Below, piece after piece: positions 6,465 through 15,902 of a stretch of DNA of 45,820 bases. The first letter of the stretch is position 1; each line of letters starts with the position of its first letter. The notes beneath the pieces are model-generated. The model made no database searches and was not told the origin of the DNA. It saw nothing but the letters and a program-made list of their open reading frames with translations. This stretch comes from Bradyrhizobium sp. WSM1743 (GTDB lineage: Bacteria > Pseudomonadota > Alphaproteobacteria > Rhizobiales > Xanthobacteraceae), in the NCBI RefSeq assembly GCF_000473065.1, contig NZ_AXAZ01000067.1, positions 1 to 45,820 of the forward strand, given 5' to 3'. Position numbers and translations under genes: made by a program.

Positions 6465-7751
6465 ATGAGCGACAGTGGCGTGGCCCATACGAAATCCGCG
6501 CCGACGCTGCTGCAACGATTGGGGCCCGGCCTCGTCACCGGAGCTGCCGACGACGACCCGTCGGGCATCGCCACCTATTCGCAGGCCGGCGCGCAATTCG
6601 GCTACGGTCTACTGTGGACCGTGTTTCTGACCACGCCGTTCATGATCGCGATCCAGCTCGTCAGCGCGCAGATCGGTCGCGTCACCGGCAAGGGGCTGGC
6701 CGCCAACGTCCTGCAGGTCGCGCCGCGCTGGGCGGTTCTGGCCCTGGTCGCCATGCTCGTGACCGCGAACACGTTCAACATCGCCGCCGACATCGCCGCG
6801 ATGGCCGAGGCGCTCTCGCTCGTCATCGGCGGCCTCAACCACGAGCACGCGCTGATCTTCGCGGCCGGCTCGACCCTGCTCCAGGTGTTCCTGCCCTACC
6901 GACGCTATTCGCCCGTATTGAAATTCCTCACCTTGACGCTGTTCGCCTATGTCGCGACCGCCTTCACCGTCAAGATTCCCTGGAGCACGGCGCTGCTTGC
7001 CGCGGTGTGGCCGAAGGCAAATGTCAGCGGCGATTATTTTCTGATGGTGGTCGCCGTGCTCGGCACCACCATCAGCCCCTATCTGTTCTTCTGGCAGGCC
7101 GCGCAGGAGATCGAGGAGATGAACCAGGGCAAGCGGGACCAGCCGCTTCGCAAGCTGAAGCACGGCGGCAGCCCGGAGCTCGCGCGCATCAAGGCCGACA
7201 CCATCTCAGGCATGCTGCTCTCCAACGGCATCGCCTTCTTCATCATCCTCACCACAGCATCGGTCCTGCACGCCAACGGCGTCACCAACATCGGCTCGGC
7301 GATGGAAGCGGCCGAAGCGCTGCGGCCGCTCGCCGGGGATTTCACCTTTGCCCTGTTTGCGATCGGCATCATCGGCACGGGCCTGCTCGCCATCCCGGTG
7401 CTGGCGGGCTCGGCCGCTTATGGCGTTGCGGAGATCTTCGGCTGGCGCGCCACGCTGGAAGCCAAGCCGGACGAAGCGGTCGGCTTCTACACCATTATCG
7501 CCGCGGCGACCCTCATCGGCTTCGGCCTTGGCTTCACCGGGATCGACTCGATCCACATGCTGGTGTGGAGCGCGGTGCTCAACGGTATCGTCGCCGTCCC
7601 CATCATGGCGATGATGATGCTGATCGTCTCGAGCCGCGCCATCATGGGCCGCTTCAGGGCCCGCTCATGGCTGATCGCGCTGGGCTGGCTCGCGACCGCG
7701 CTGATGGCGCTGGCCGTCCTTGCTTTGCTCGGCTCCTCGGTGATTGGCTGA
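6465..7751 (+). CDS. Nramp-family transporter with altered metal-site motifs
   Basis: This is a 428-residue inner-membrane protein with about eleven helices and the Nramp core pattern, including QAGAQFGYGLLW after helix 1. Canonical Nramp/MntH proteins bind Mn/Fe through DPGN in helix 1 and MPH in helix 6. Here helix 1 reads DDDPSG (residues 29-34) and helix 6 reads TTISPYLFFWQ (about 201-211), so Asn, Met and His of the usual site are absent. It belongs to the divergent bacterial Nramp branch whose cargo is not settled; Mg, another divalent ion, or something else is possible. The loop after helix 6 is charged (EIEEMNQGKRDQP). A GGGAAC/GTTCCC stem (6403-6418) lies about 50 bp upstream. The gene is monocistronic. 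The family call is firm; the substrate is not. Confidence 0.85.
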   Translation: MSDSGVAHTKSAPTLLQRLGPGLVTGAADDDPSGIATYSQAGAQFGYGLLWTVFLTTPFMIAIQLVSAQIGRVTGKGLAANVLQVAPRWAVLALVAMLVTANTFNIAADIAAMAEALSLVIGGLNHEHALIFAAGSTLLQVFLPYRRYSPVLKFLTLTLFAYVATAFTVKIPWSTALLAAVWPKANVSGDYFLMVVAVLGTTISPYLFFWQAAQEIEEMNQGKRDQPLRKLKHGGSPELARIKADTISGMLLSNGIAFFIILTTASVLHANGVTNIGSAMEAAEALRPLAGDFTFALFAIGIIGTGLLAIPVLAGSAAYGVAEIFGWRATLEAKPDEAVGFYTIIAAATLIGFGLGFTGIDSIHMLVWSAVLNGIVAVPIMAMMMLIVSSRAIMGRFRARSWLIALGWLATALMALAVLALLGSSVIG

Positions 7752-7835
7752 CGCGAGCCGCACACCATCTCCGCGAGCGGATCCGCCGAAGACGAGCGGC
7801 GGGCCCCTCAACTACGGCCGCAGCAGCTGAGAGCG

Positions 7836-8120
7836 CTACGGCTGCACGGGATTGACGGTCGGGGACGTCTTGGGTCCCGGCCGCACCGGCTCGATCGGCG
7901 ACTTCGGTTTGGTCGGGAGCACCATGGCGCCAGCGGCCCGTGCCGCTTCTCCCGTCGTCGCATACATCGCAACATGGGCCGGCTGCGTCTTGGCGCGGCT
8001 CCAGGGTCCGTGGTCGACAACCAACATTGCCGCAATCGTCACCCCCGCGACGACCAGCGCGATCACGCCGGGATGGCGGAGGGCGGCGAAGATGGAGCTT
8101 GCGAAACGACCACTTGTCAT
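7836..8120 (-). CDS. Membrane-anchored hypothetical protein (94 aa)
   Basis: The N-terminus MTSGRFASSIFAALRHPG leads into one strong transmembrane helix (VIALVVAGVTIAAMLVV, about residues 19-35), then a soluble periplasm-facing tail containing a Pro/Lys-rich end (VLPTKPKSPIEPVRPGPKTS). Signal-anchor topology with a short, proline-rich external domain is all that can be said. No catalytic motif or cysteine. The gene stands alone between the Nramp gene and arginase; the start has only a weak ribosome-binding site. Confidence 0.55.
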   Translation of the reverse strand: MTSGRFASSIFAALRHPGVIALVVAGVTIAAMLVVDHGPWSRAKTQPAHVAMYATTGEAARAAGAMVLPTKPKSPIEPVRPGPKTSPTVNPVQP

Positions 8121-8293
8121 CGACGGAACCGCTATTTTCTCTATCGCAGGTTAATTCGATCACGCCCCATCAGGTTCCCCGCTCCATCAAGCAAGTTCCA
8201 AGCCAAACAGGGACTTTCCTGCTGCTGCGACCGAATTCAACGTCAGGAACACGTCTCCGCTGCGCCTTTAGCGTACAAACGCCATCCGCCGCT

Positions 8294-9271
8294 TCACTCG
8301 CCCGGAGCGATTGCGTTGCTCGGCGTCGGCCGGTCGGCGATCTGCTGGCCGAATAGGCTGCCGATCAGTTCGACTGCAGTACGCGCGGTCCGACCACGTT
8401 CGTCCAGAAAGGGATTCAGCTCGACGATGTCGACCGATCCTACGACGCCGGAATCGTGCAACAGCTCCATGATCAGGTGCGCCTCGCGATAGGTGGCACC
8501 ACCCGGTACCGTCGTGCCGACGCCCGGCGCTACGCAGGGGTCGAGGAAATCGACGTCGAAGCTGACATGCAGCACACCGTTGCTCGCCTTGACCCGCTCG
8601 ATGACGCGCCGGATCAGAACAGCGACGCCGAACTCGTCGATCTGACGCATGTCGACGATCCTGATCCGACGCAAGCGCATCAACTCCTTTTCGAGCTTGT
8701 CGATAGAGCGCGCGCCGAACAGGTCCAGCCTGTCCGGGTCGATCGAAGCGCGCGGATCGTCGCCGAGGAGACCATCGAGCCCGGGCTCGCCGCACAAGAA
8801 CGCGGCGGACATGCCGTGCATGTTCGCGGTGATCGTCGTCTCCGGCGTATTGTAGTCGGCGTGGGCATCGAGCCAGAGCACGAAGAGTTCGCGTCCACGT
8901 TCCTGCCAATGACGCGCCATCGCATTGACCGATCCCATCGACAGCGTGTGATCGCCACCGAGGAAGATCGGCAGCGCACCCGTTGTCGCGATCTCATAGC
9001 CTCTGCGGCTCAGAACGCGCGTCCAGCGCTGGATTTCGCGGTAGTGATTGGCTTTTTCAGGCGGGCTGTCGGTGAGGTCCCGGACTTCGGCGACGGAAAG
9101 ATCGCCATAGTCGACGACCTCGAAATCCAGGCTTTCGAGCAGTGTCGCAAGGCCGGCGGTGCGCAGCGCCGCAGGCCCCATCAAAGTGCCGCGCTGCGAG
9201 GCCCCCATGTCGATGGGAGCGCCGAGCAAGGCGATGCGCCGGGCTCGATCCGTCATGGTTCGATCGGTCAC
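8294..9271 (-). CDS. rocF: Arginase
   Basis: Hydrolyses L-arginine to ornithine and urea in the cytoplasm (EC 3.5.3.1). All binuclear manganese ligands of the ureohydrolase fold are visible: GGDH (His108), DAHAD (Asp135, His137, Asp139) and SFDVDF (Asp239, Asp241). The arginase-type substrate loop is MHGM after residue 150, and VELNP (Glu284) closes the site. The length of 325 residues is typical. GTG at 9271 has AGGAG seven bases upstream; an in-frame ATG five codons later is possible. The SMGS and MHG motifs favour arginase over agmatinase. It is not adjacent to other arginine genes, so it probably serves arginine use as a nitrogen source. Confidence 0.9.
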   Translation of the reverse strand: MTDRTMTDRARRIALLGAPIDMGASQRGTLMGPAALRTAGLATLLESLDFEVVDYGDLSVAEVRDLTDSPPEKANHYREIQRWTRVLSRRGYEIATTGALPIFLGGDHTLSMGSVNAMARHWQERGRELFVLWLDAHADYNTPETTITANMHGMSAAFLCGEPGLDGLLGDDPRASIDPDRLDLFGARSIDKLEKELMRLRRIRIVDMRQIDEFGVAVLIRRVIERVKASNGVLHVSFDVDFLDPCVAPGVGTTVPGGATYREAHLIMELLHDSGVVGSVDIVELNPFLDERGRTARTAVELIGSLFGQQIADRPTPSNAIAPGE

Positions 9272-9433
9272 GGCTGTCTCCTGACATCAGCAAGGTTGAC
9301 CCAGCCTAACAGAGATTCGCACCCGTCGTTTCCCGGAGAAGGTCCGTCCCGGCCGACATATCATCCGGAACAAAACCCCGCGCGCTGAATTGCCCATCCA
9401 AGGCCGGCACCCGCCGTCAATCACGGCGCCTGT

Positions 9434-9498
9434 CGCGGATAGTCAAAGGTCATCAGACCCGCTGTTCAAAACGAGCGCTCGCGCGGATAGCCAAAGGT
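9434..9498 (+). repeat. 17-bp direct repeats before the small coiled-coil gene
   Basis: CGCGGATAGTCAAAGGT (9434-9450) recurs with one change at 9482-9498, 48 bp apart (about 4.5 helical turns), 36-100 bp upstream of the TTG start at 9534. The spacing suits a pair of regulator half-sites, but chance or local duplication is equally possible. Confidence 0.35.
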
Positions 9499-9533
9499 GT
9501 CGGCCCGCATCGTCAGGCCTGGAGGTCGCGCCC

Positions 9534-9794
9534 TTGAGCACGGAGATACCGGAATCCACATCCCAACCCGGCATGGCCGAGCGTGCCATCGATACGGCCG
9601 CGGACGTCTCCCGTACCATAGGTGAAGTCGCCGGAGGCCTGCACGCAGCGGTCGACCGTCTGACCTCCGCAGTCGAGGAATCGCGCAAGCCCGGCGGGGC
9701 ACTCGCGACAGTCGCCGCGATCACGCGCGAAGCACCGCTTGCGAGCCTGTTCGTCGCTTTCCTCTTTGGCGTGGCGCTCGCGCGGCGACGGTAG
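9534..9794 (+). CDS. Small membrane-anchored helical protein, DUF883-like (86 aa)
   Basis: TTG start preceded by GGAGG eight bases upstream. A long upstream extension in frame lacks a good start. The protein has a helical middle (MAERAIDTAADVSRTIGEVA...LTSAVEE) and a C-terminal membrane helix (PLASLFVAFLFGVALA) followed by RRR. This layout matches the DUF883/YqjD/ElaB type of inner-membrane-anchored, stress-associated proteins, whose relatives bind ribosomes in stationary phase. The match is by layout, not by conserved residues. It is a stand-alone gene. Confidence 0.6.
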   Translation: MSTEIPESTSQPGMAERAIDTAADVSRTIGEVAGGLHAAVDRLTSAVEESRKPGGALATVAAITREAPLASLFVAFLFGVALARRR

Positions 9795-9811
9795 AAGCGA
9801 GGCCGCCTCGC

Positions 9812-12553
9812 TCAGGCCGCGCTGACGGCGGCGAGCTCAGCCGCGAGGAACTGCTTTTCGAATGCCTTGGCGGCCATCGGACGGCCGAAGAAATATCCCT
9901 GCCCTTCCTCGCATCCCATGCTGACCAGGAAGTCGGCCGTTGCGCGGTTCTCGATGCCTTCAGCCACGACCGTGAGACCGAGCTGCTTGCTGAGGCCGAT
10001 CGTCGAGCTGACGATGGCAGCATCGTCGGAATTGGCGAGAAGACCAAATACGAACGATCGGTCGATCTTGAGCCCGTCGAGCGGAAACTTCTTGAGATAA
10101 CTCAGGCTCGCATAACCGGTACCGAAATCATCGAACAGAATTCGGACGCCCAGCTCCTGAATTCGCTTGAACATAGCGAGCACGCGGCGTTCATCATGGA
10201 GCAGGATGTCTTCGGTAACTTCGATTTCGAGAAGCGATGGCGTCAGCCCCGTCGCGTCGAGCAGTGCTGCAACCGAATGCGCGAGATCGCCGGATTGAAG
10301 CTGCGAGGGTGAGAGGTTGAGCGCGACGCGCACGTTGTTGCCGGACAATTCCCAGGCTCGCGCCTGACGGCAGGCGGTTTCCATCACCCAGTTCGCAATC
10401 CGCTCCGACAGGGCCGAAGTGTTGACCACCGGCATGAACTCTCCGGGCGAGACGTAGCCGCGCACCGGATGTCGCCAGCGAATGAGCGCTTCGGCTCCGA
10501 CGAGACTGCCGTCGATCAGACGAACTTGCGGCTGGTAGAATAGTTCGAACTCGCCGCGGTCCGCGGCAAGCGCCAGCTCGCTTTCCAGCGTCAGCCGGTT
10601 CTCGAGCTCCTGCCTGATCGCGCTTTCGAAGATCACATGGCTGCCGCGCCGGGTCGCCTTCGCGCGGCTCAGCGCCAGATGACCGTTGCTCAGGAGATCG
10701 TCAGCCTTTTGCCCGCCTTCCGGATAGACGGCAACGCCGACGCTGATCCTGACACGGTGCTGCCGCGTGCCCGTTGCGAGCGGCGCTTCAAACGCGTGCG
10801 CGATCCGCTCGGCGAACGCTGCGATCGGCTCGCCGATATCAGCGCAATCGATCGCGATGGCAAATTCGTCGCCGCTGAGCCGGGCGACGATCGCCATATC
10901 ATTGACCTCGCTCCGAAGACGCTCAGCAACCGCGCGCAGCACGAGGTCGCCGGCCGAGTGTCCGAGCATGTTGTTGATCCCTTGGAAGCCGTCGAGCCCG
11001 AGCACGAGCAAGGCGATGCCGGAAGACTGCCGCTCCGCCGCACTGATCAGATCGGTGAGGCCCGCATGCAGCATGCTCCGATTGGCAAGACCCGTCAGCG
11101 CGTCGTGTTCGGCCAAATATCGAATACGTTCAGCTTCACGTTTGCGGACCGAAATATCGCGCAGGATCGCTCCGTATTGGAAGCCGTCCGTCCCCTGCCA
11201 GCCCGAGAAGCTCGCCTCGACCGGGAAGGTTTCCCCGTTCTTGCGCCGGCCCTCGAACTCGACGACGACCGCCCCGCCCGGGACCAGAAGCGCCTGGCGC
11301 GCGGCGTCGTGCATGGACGGCCTTGCACCGCCGTCCACCGGCAAAGCGCACAGCGTTTCGAACGGGCGGCCGATGATCTCGGCCGGCAAGTAGCCGAAGA
11401 TCGCGCTCGCGCCGGGATTCCAGACCGTGATCCGGTGATCCTCGTCGGTGCAGACGAGCCCGTCGCCGAGCGACATCGCGATGCGATGAAAGCGGCTCTC
11501 TGCAATGCGTCCGAGCAGGCTACGAAAATCGATTTCGTCCAGCGCAATTGCCGTCAGATAGGCAATGATGGCGATGTGAAACAGCGATGTGTCGATGACG
11601 AGTGGCCATCTCGCCTGCACCAGGGCCGCAACCAATTCGAGGCCCACCCCGGCCGCGATGAGGATCGCGACGCGAATTCCTGGTGCGTAGCGGCGCCAGG
11701 AATACATCATCAGCACGCAGATCACGCTCAGGCCAAGGATCATGCCGATATCGGACGTCCAGCGTAGCATCCGGTTCTGGAGGATCGATTCAGCGGCCAG
11801 CGCCTGGAGGATGGGCCCCGAGATGATCTTGCCGTTCGGAACGCTGAACCGGTCACCGAGCTCGAGCGCCGTAGCACCGACGATGATCTTCTTGTCCGTC
11901 AGCTTGCCGAGCGTGGCGGTATCGCCGCGCAGCACGTCGACATAGGAGACAGCGGGAATGGAAGTGGCACGAATACTGAAATCTATCAGAAAGGGCGGTC
12001 GCCGATTGGCATCCTGTCCCGCCAGCACGACGGCCATCGAAGGCATAAAGGCGTCGCCGAGCTTGTCGCCGAACGGATAGCGGCGAACGAGCCCGTCGGG
12101 TTCGACTGCGACATTGACGACGGCCGGCCACGACTGGTTGCCGAACGACTTGAGGGGGCGGTTGACGTGAGCCGGGCCACCATTCGGCGTCGGCTGCTTG
12201 AAGGACGGAAGGATGGTCGAACCGCCGACCTCACGAAGCGCATTGACGAAGGCCTCGTCAGACGCCGGATCCGACGGCGTGCTGAAATCGACATCGAAGG
12301 CTACGTCATGCGCTCCCGCCGCTTCGAGCCTGCGCAGCAGCGCTGCGTGCAGCCGGCGCGGCCAGGGCCAGACCCCGATCTGGTCGATCGACGGCGCGTC
12401 GATAGCCACGACGACGACATTGCCGCTGGCTTCACGCGACTGCCAGGCGAACCGCAGGTCGGTGAGCGCGTTGCGAAGCGAACTATGCCATCCCATGGAC
12501 AGCACGATCGCAAGCGCGATCATAACCAGAATATGTGGCCGATAGCGTTTCAC
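9812..12553 (-). CDS. CHASE2-PAS-GGDEF-EAL cyclic-di-GMP enzyme
   Basis: The 913-residue sensor begins with a signal anchor (about 7-22), a periplasmic CHASE2 domain (about 30-260, containing VVVVAIDAPSIDQIG and the DVDF motif), three membrane helices (about 267-340), a PAS domain (about 352-470), then GGDEF (about 475-640) and EAL (about 655-900). The GGDEF signature is SGDEF (560-564), still compatible with synthase activity, and no RxxD inhibitory site precedes it. The EAL part looks complete: EAL 688-690, NLSPSQL, EVTE 778-781, DDFGTG 808-813, AEGIEN and GQGYFFGRP. It therefore probably degrades cyclic di-GMP, with possible synthesis, in answer to an extracellular cue. It lies 59 bp after the FecR-domain gene in the same direction, so likely one operon; ligand unknown. 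Confidence 0.9.
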   Translation of the reverse strand: MKRYRPHILVMIALAIVLSMGWHSSLRNALTDLRFAWQSREASGNVVVVAIDAPSIDQIGVWPWPRRLHAALLRRLEAAGAHDVAFDVDFSTPSDPASDEAFVNALREVGGSTILPSFKQPTPNGGPAHVNRPLKSFGNQSWPAVVNVAVEPDGLVRRYPFGDKLGDAFMPSMAVVLAGQDANRRPPFLIDFSIRATSIPAVSYVDVLRGDTATLGKLTDKKIIVGATALELGDRFSVPNGKIISGPILQALAAESILQNRMLRWTSDIGMILGLSVICVLMMYSWRRYAPGIRVAILIAAGVGLELVAALVQARWPLVIDTSLFHIAIIAYLTAIALDEIDFRSLLGRIAESRFHRIAMSLGDGLVCTDEDHRITVWNPGASAIFGYLPAEIIGRPFETLCALPVDGGARPSMHDAARQALLVPGGAVVVEFEGRRKNGETFPVEASFSGWQGTDGFQYGAILRDISVRKREAERIRYLAEHDALTGLANRSMLHAGLTDLISAAERQSSGIALLVLGLDGFQGINNMLGHSAGDLVLRAVAERLRSEVNDMAIVARLSGDEFAIAIDCADIGEPIAAFAERIAHAFEAPLATGTRQHRVRISVGVAVYPEGGQKADDLLSNGHLALSRAKATRRGSHVIFESAIRQELENRLTLESELALAADRGEFELFYQPQVRLIDGSLVGAEALIRWRHPVRGYVSPGEFMPVVNTSALSERIANWVMETACRQARAWELSGNNVRVALNLSPSQLQSGDLAHSVAALLDATGLTPSLLEIEVTEDILLHDERRVLAMFKRIQELGVRILFDDFGTGYASLSYLKKFPLDGLKIDRSFVFGLLANSDDAAIVSSTIGLSKQLGLTVVAEGIENRATADFLVSMGCEEGQGYFFGRPMAAKAFEKQFLAAELAAVSAA

Positions 12554-12612
12554 TGATACACCCGCGCGCCCGCTCCGGCGGGTGCGCCCCCCTCATCCCC
12601 TAGCAAACCGCC

Positions 12613-13821
12613 TCAGTGTCGGTCGCGGCCATGGCCATTGCTGCCGTGACCGCCGCCATTCCAATTGCCGTTGCCGTTGTTGTTCCAGCCGTTGCCAGTG
12701 GCGCCGTTGTTGCCGCCACCATTGTTGCCATTGCGGGAGTTGCCATTTCCGCCGGCATTTCCGTCGCCGCCCGAGTTTCCGTTGTTGGCCGCCGCGGCGG
12801 CTATTGCGGCGCCTGGGTTCGACGAGCCGCTACCGCCAGCCGTTGCGGCACCGCTCGTCGTTGCGGCAGTCTCAATCGCGCTGTTGGATCCGGTCGTGCT
12901 GGTCTTGCTATCGCTCCAGACCGTCTCGGCACCCGTACTGGCGTTGGCGTGGCGCACCTGGCCGGGAGCCACAGTGGTGCCGTGGGCAAGCCCGCGCGTC
13001 ACCTTATGGAAGTTCAGCTTGACCTCACCGAGCGAGCTCGAGATCCGCACGACGCCGGCATGACCTCCAGCCGCCTGATGCGATGGCTTCGGCGCGCCGG
13101 CCGTCTTGGTCCCCTTGTCGATCGGACCGAGCGCATGGATTGCACCGCCGTTCGCCGCATTGCGCGGCGCCGACAGCCCTGATTTCGGCACGGGAACACG
13201 CTCGATCGTCGGGGCGCGCGGCTTGCCGTGCTCGATCTGATTGAACGTCCCGGCACCGCTTAAGCTGATACCGGACTTGCCGTGCTCAAAGACGGTGGCC
13301 GCTTGTCCCGGCATGAGCTGGGCAATCTGACCCGTCCTGAAGTCGGAGACTTCCACCTGGCCGCGGAGCACGCCGACCTTGGTGCTGCCCGCCCCCACCG
13401 TGACGCTGAATTGCGTTCCCTTGACCACGGCGGCGAGATAGGGCGTCTCGACCTCGAAATGCTTGACGTTGCGCTTCTCGACCTCGAGCAGGATCGAACC
13501 CGCCTGCTGGATGATGGTGGTCGAGAGCCCGTCCTTCTTCTCGGCCGGCACGCCCACGACCGAATTGGGAGAGATCAGAATCGTTTCCTCGCCGCGGACA
13601 AGCAGGACGCGTCCGTTGCGGCCGGTGCGAATGGTATCGCCCGGTTTCAGTGTCCCTTCCTGGCTCAACGACACCTGCTGGGTGCCGTTCGTTGCATGCC
13701 AGACCTCGCCTGAGGACTTGCTGACAGACCAGACACCGTCATCTGTGGCGAATGCGCCGGAGGTCGTTCCCAGGATCAGCACTGCCAGCAAGGCGCGCCG
13801 CATTCCAACTTTGCCGAACAT
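12613..13821 (-). CDS. Secreted FecR-domain protein with Gly/Asn-rich tail
   Basis: An N-terminal signal peptide (about 1-25, MFGKVGMRRALLAVLILG) precedes a FecR domain (about 55-165) with TIRTGRNGRVLLV and YLAAVVKGTQFSV, then a Pro/Ala-rich linker and a C-terminal tail (about 325-402) almost entirely Gly/Asn/Ser, ending GRDRH. Classic FecR is an anti-sigma regulator, but this protein has no sigma factor beside it. Free-standing exported FecR proteins sit in envelope clusters with CHASE2 and TpsB proteins, as here. It probably sits in the periplasm or on the cell surface and feeds the CHASE2 sensor, or is cargo of the divergent TpsB transporter; neither is shown by sequence. The low-complexity tail suggests surface or adhesive behaviour. 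Confidence 0.8.
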   Translation of the reverse strand: MFGKVGMRRALLAVLILGTTSGAFATDDGVWSVSKSSGEVWHATNGTQQVSLSQEGTLKPGDTIRTGRNGRVLLVRGEETILISPNSVVGVPAEKKDGLSTTIIQQAGSILLEVEKRNVKHFEVETPYLAAVVKGTQFSVTVGAGSTKVGVLRGQVEVSDFRTGQIAQLMPGQAATVFEHGKSGISLSGAGTFNQIEHGKPRAPTIERVPVPKSGLSAPRNAANGGAIHALGPIDKGTKTAGAPKPSHQAAGGHAGVVRISSSLGEVKLNFHKVTRGLAHGTTVAPGQVRHANASTGAETVWSDSKTSTTGSNSAIETAATTSGAATAGGSGSSNPGAAIAAAAANNGNSGGDGNAGGNGNSRNGNNGGGNNGATGNGWNNNGNGNWNGGGHGSNGHGRDRH

Positions 13822-13952
13822 GATGATCCTCAGCCCGCGTTTGCAGCCAGGCCTGAGGGGTATCCGAAATCATTCAAGAGACGATTATCGGGTAGCCGCG
13901 AGCGGCGCGACCGGATTAACCAATCGTTGACCATAAAAAACTATGAAAAATC

Positions 13953-15749
13953 ATGCGGCTAACGACCCCTTACCGCCCGATGGGACAGTCTCCGTCAAAC
14001 TACGGAGACGGGGTCGCGTCGCGTGGTGACAGACGGCATCTTCTTACCGCGCTGGTGTTGTTGGGCCCCATTTTCACGGGAGTTCCACTGGCATTCGCGC
14101 AGCAGGCGAACCAGCCCGGCTTCGATCCGCGCCAGCCCGAGAAATACTTTGAAAACCAAACCGAGCGGGAATCGCTGAACCGGCCTCCGGTCAAGCTGCC
14201 GAGTGTCGACCGGCCCAACACCGGCGGCGATACCCAGCCACAGTTCGTGCTGCGCGAGATCAGCCTCATCGGCGCTCACGCCATCTCCCGCGATCGCATC
14301 GCCGCGGTCTATCAGCCTTATCTCGCCAAGAAGGTCTCGCAGGCGGACCTCGCCGCGATCGCCGGCGCGATCAGCGACCTATACCGCGAAGCCGGATTCC
14401 ACTTGAGCCGGGCCATCGTGCCGCCGCAGGACATTGCCGACGGCCGCGTCCGGATCCAGGTTATCGAAGGCGCAATCGTGCAGGCCGAGCTGAAAGGCGA
14501 CGGCGCCGAGCAGTTCGGCATAAGGCCGATGCTCGGCCCGGTTCTCGCCGAACAACCGTCGCGGCTGGCAACGCTCGAACGCCAGCTCTTCCTGATCAAC
14601 GGCAGGCCGGGCGTCCGGATCACCGACACCGCGCTGGAGGAGATCGGCGGTACGACCGGCCGCTTTCGCCTGACCATCTATTTGAAGACCTGGCACGTCT
14701 TCTCCTCGTTCGGCCTGGACAATCTCGGATCGTCGTCGGTCGGTCCATGGCAAACCTACGCCACCGGCGCGTTCAACTCATATCTCACGCCCGGCGACGC
14801 GCTGGCGGTTAACCTGTCGACCATTGCCAACGATCCCCGCGAGCTCGGCTTCGCACGCTTGTCCTATGACGCGCCCATCGGGGTCGACGGTGTCCGCCTC
14901 GGCGCTTCCGTCCTGTACAGTGCGGTCCGGCCGGGCGACGCACGCCGCCTCTACAGCGACATCACCACGACCGAAGCTTTCGAGGTGCGGGCAAGCACCC
15001 TGCCCTTCATGTCGCAATCCTCGGGGCTGACGCTGACCGTCGCGGGGAGCTTCAGCAACGTATCCGAGCACGACATCTACGGCCCCTGGTACAACGACCA
15101 CATCAGGACCGCCAGCCTGACCGCCGACTACCGGCTCCAGGATCGCTTCGGCGGCACCAATCTTGCGACGCTGACCTACCGCCAGGGCCTCGACATCCTT
15201 GGCGCATCGCATTTCGACGATGATCTGTTGTCGCGCGACGGCGCCTCATCGAGTTTCTCGGTACTGAACATCTGGTTCACGCGCTACCAGACGCTCAACG
15301 AAGCCTGGTCGCTCAAGCTCTCGGCTGCGAGCCAGACGGCATCACGGCCATTGTTCACCTCGCAGCAGTTCTATCTTGGCGGCGCGGCCTTCGGCCGAGG
15401 CTATGGCGCCGCCGAGATCAGCGGCGATAACGGTCTTGCCGGTTCGGCCGAACTGCGCTTCGACCAGAAGCTCAATTTCCGCTATTGGAGCGGCTACCAG
15501 CTCTACGTCTTCGGCGACGCCGGCGCAGTCTGGAACGACGGTTACCGCCTGAGCGACGGGCTGTCGCTGGCATCGGCTGGAGCCGGCGTGCGGTTCTTCC
15601 TGCCATACGATCTCCACGCCGATCTCGGTGTGGCGGTCCCCCTGAGCTACCGGGCCCCGGACAACGAGCGCCGCAGCCCACGCTTCCTTTTCACGCTGTC
15701 AAGCGCGTTCCGGGTCTGCCCCGAACGCGGCAAGGCCGGCTGTCTCTAG
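13953..15749 (+). CDS. TpsB outer-membrane transporter (ShlB/FhaC/HecB family)
   Basis: A signal peptide (about 28-49, ending in AFAQQ) is followed by a linker, a POTRA domain (about 97-172, FVLREISLIGAHAISRDR; SRAIVPPQDIADGRVRIQV) and a beta-barrel with the loop-6 motif FGRGYG (about 479-484), as in VRGY of FhaC. It should export a TpsA exoprotein across the outer membrane in two-partner secretion. No large TpsA gene (haemagglutinin-type, TPS domain) is present in the window, making this an orphan TpsB. It is transcribed divergently from the FecR-CHASE2 operon across a 131-bp gap. The length of 598 is normal. The extra N-terminus before the signal could mean the start is the Met at residue 10. 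Confidence 0.88.
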   Translation: MRLTTPYRPMGQSPSNYGDGVASRGDRRHLLTALVLLGPIFTGVPLAFAQQANQPGFDPRQPEKYFENQTERESLNRPPVKLPSVDRPNTGGDTQPQFVLREISLIGAHAISRDRIAAVYQPYLAKKVSQADLAAIAGAISDLYREAGFHLSRAIVPPQDIADGRVRIQVIEGAIVQAELKGDGAEQFGIRPMLGPVLAEQPSRLATLERQLFLINGRPGVRITDTALEEIGGTTGRFRLTIYLKTWHVFSSFGLDNLGSSSVGPWQTYATGAFNSYLTPGDALAVNLSTIANDPRELGFARLSYDAPIGVDGVRLGASVLYSAVRPGDARRLYSDITTTEAFEVRASTLPFMSQSSGLTLTVAGSFSNVSEHDIYGPWYNDHIRTASLTADYRLQDRFGGTNLATLTYRQGLDILGASHFDDDLLSRDGASSSFSVLNIWFTRYQTLNEAWSLKLSAASQTASRPLFTSQQFYLGGAAFGRGYGAAEISGDNGLAGSAELRFDQKLNFRYWSGYQLYVFGDAGAVWNDGYRLSDGLSLASAGAGVRFFLPYDLHADLGVAVPLSYRAPDNERRSPRFLFTLSSAFRVCPERGKAGCL

Positions 15750-15902
15750 CGGCCCTGTCCTTTGGGGGAATCGACCCGGGATACGGCCCTTTCGCGGCCT
15801 TGCTCACAGACTTGCCTAAATTTAATCCCGTAACCTGCTCACGATCGCTCGACCGCGAGTTCCCAATGACCATGTTCAGTCAAAGGTGATTTGAGACAGA
15901 CC

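Noticed and set aside
6347..7855. 502-codon plus-strand frame over the Nramp gene
   Set aside because: It is a shifted frame of the same sequence that encodes a clear Nramp protein; its product is Arg/His-rich noise.
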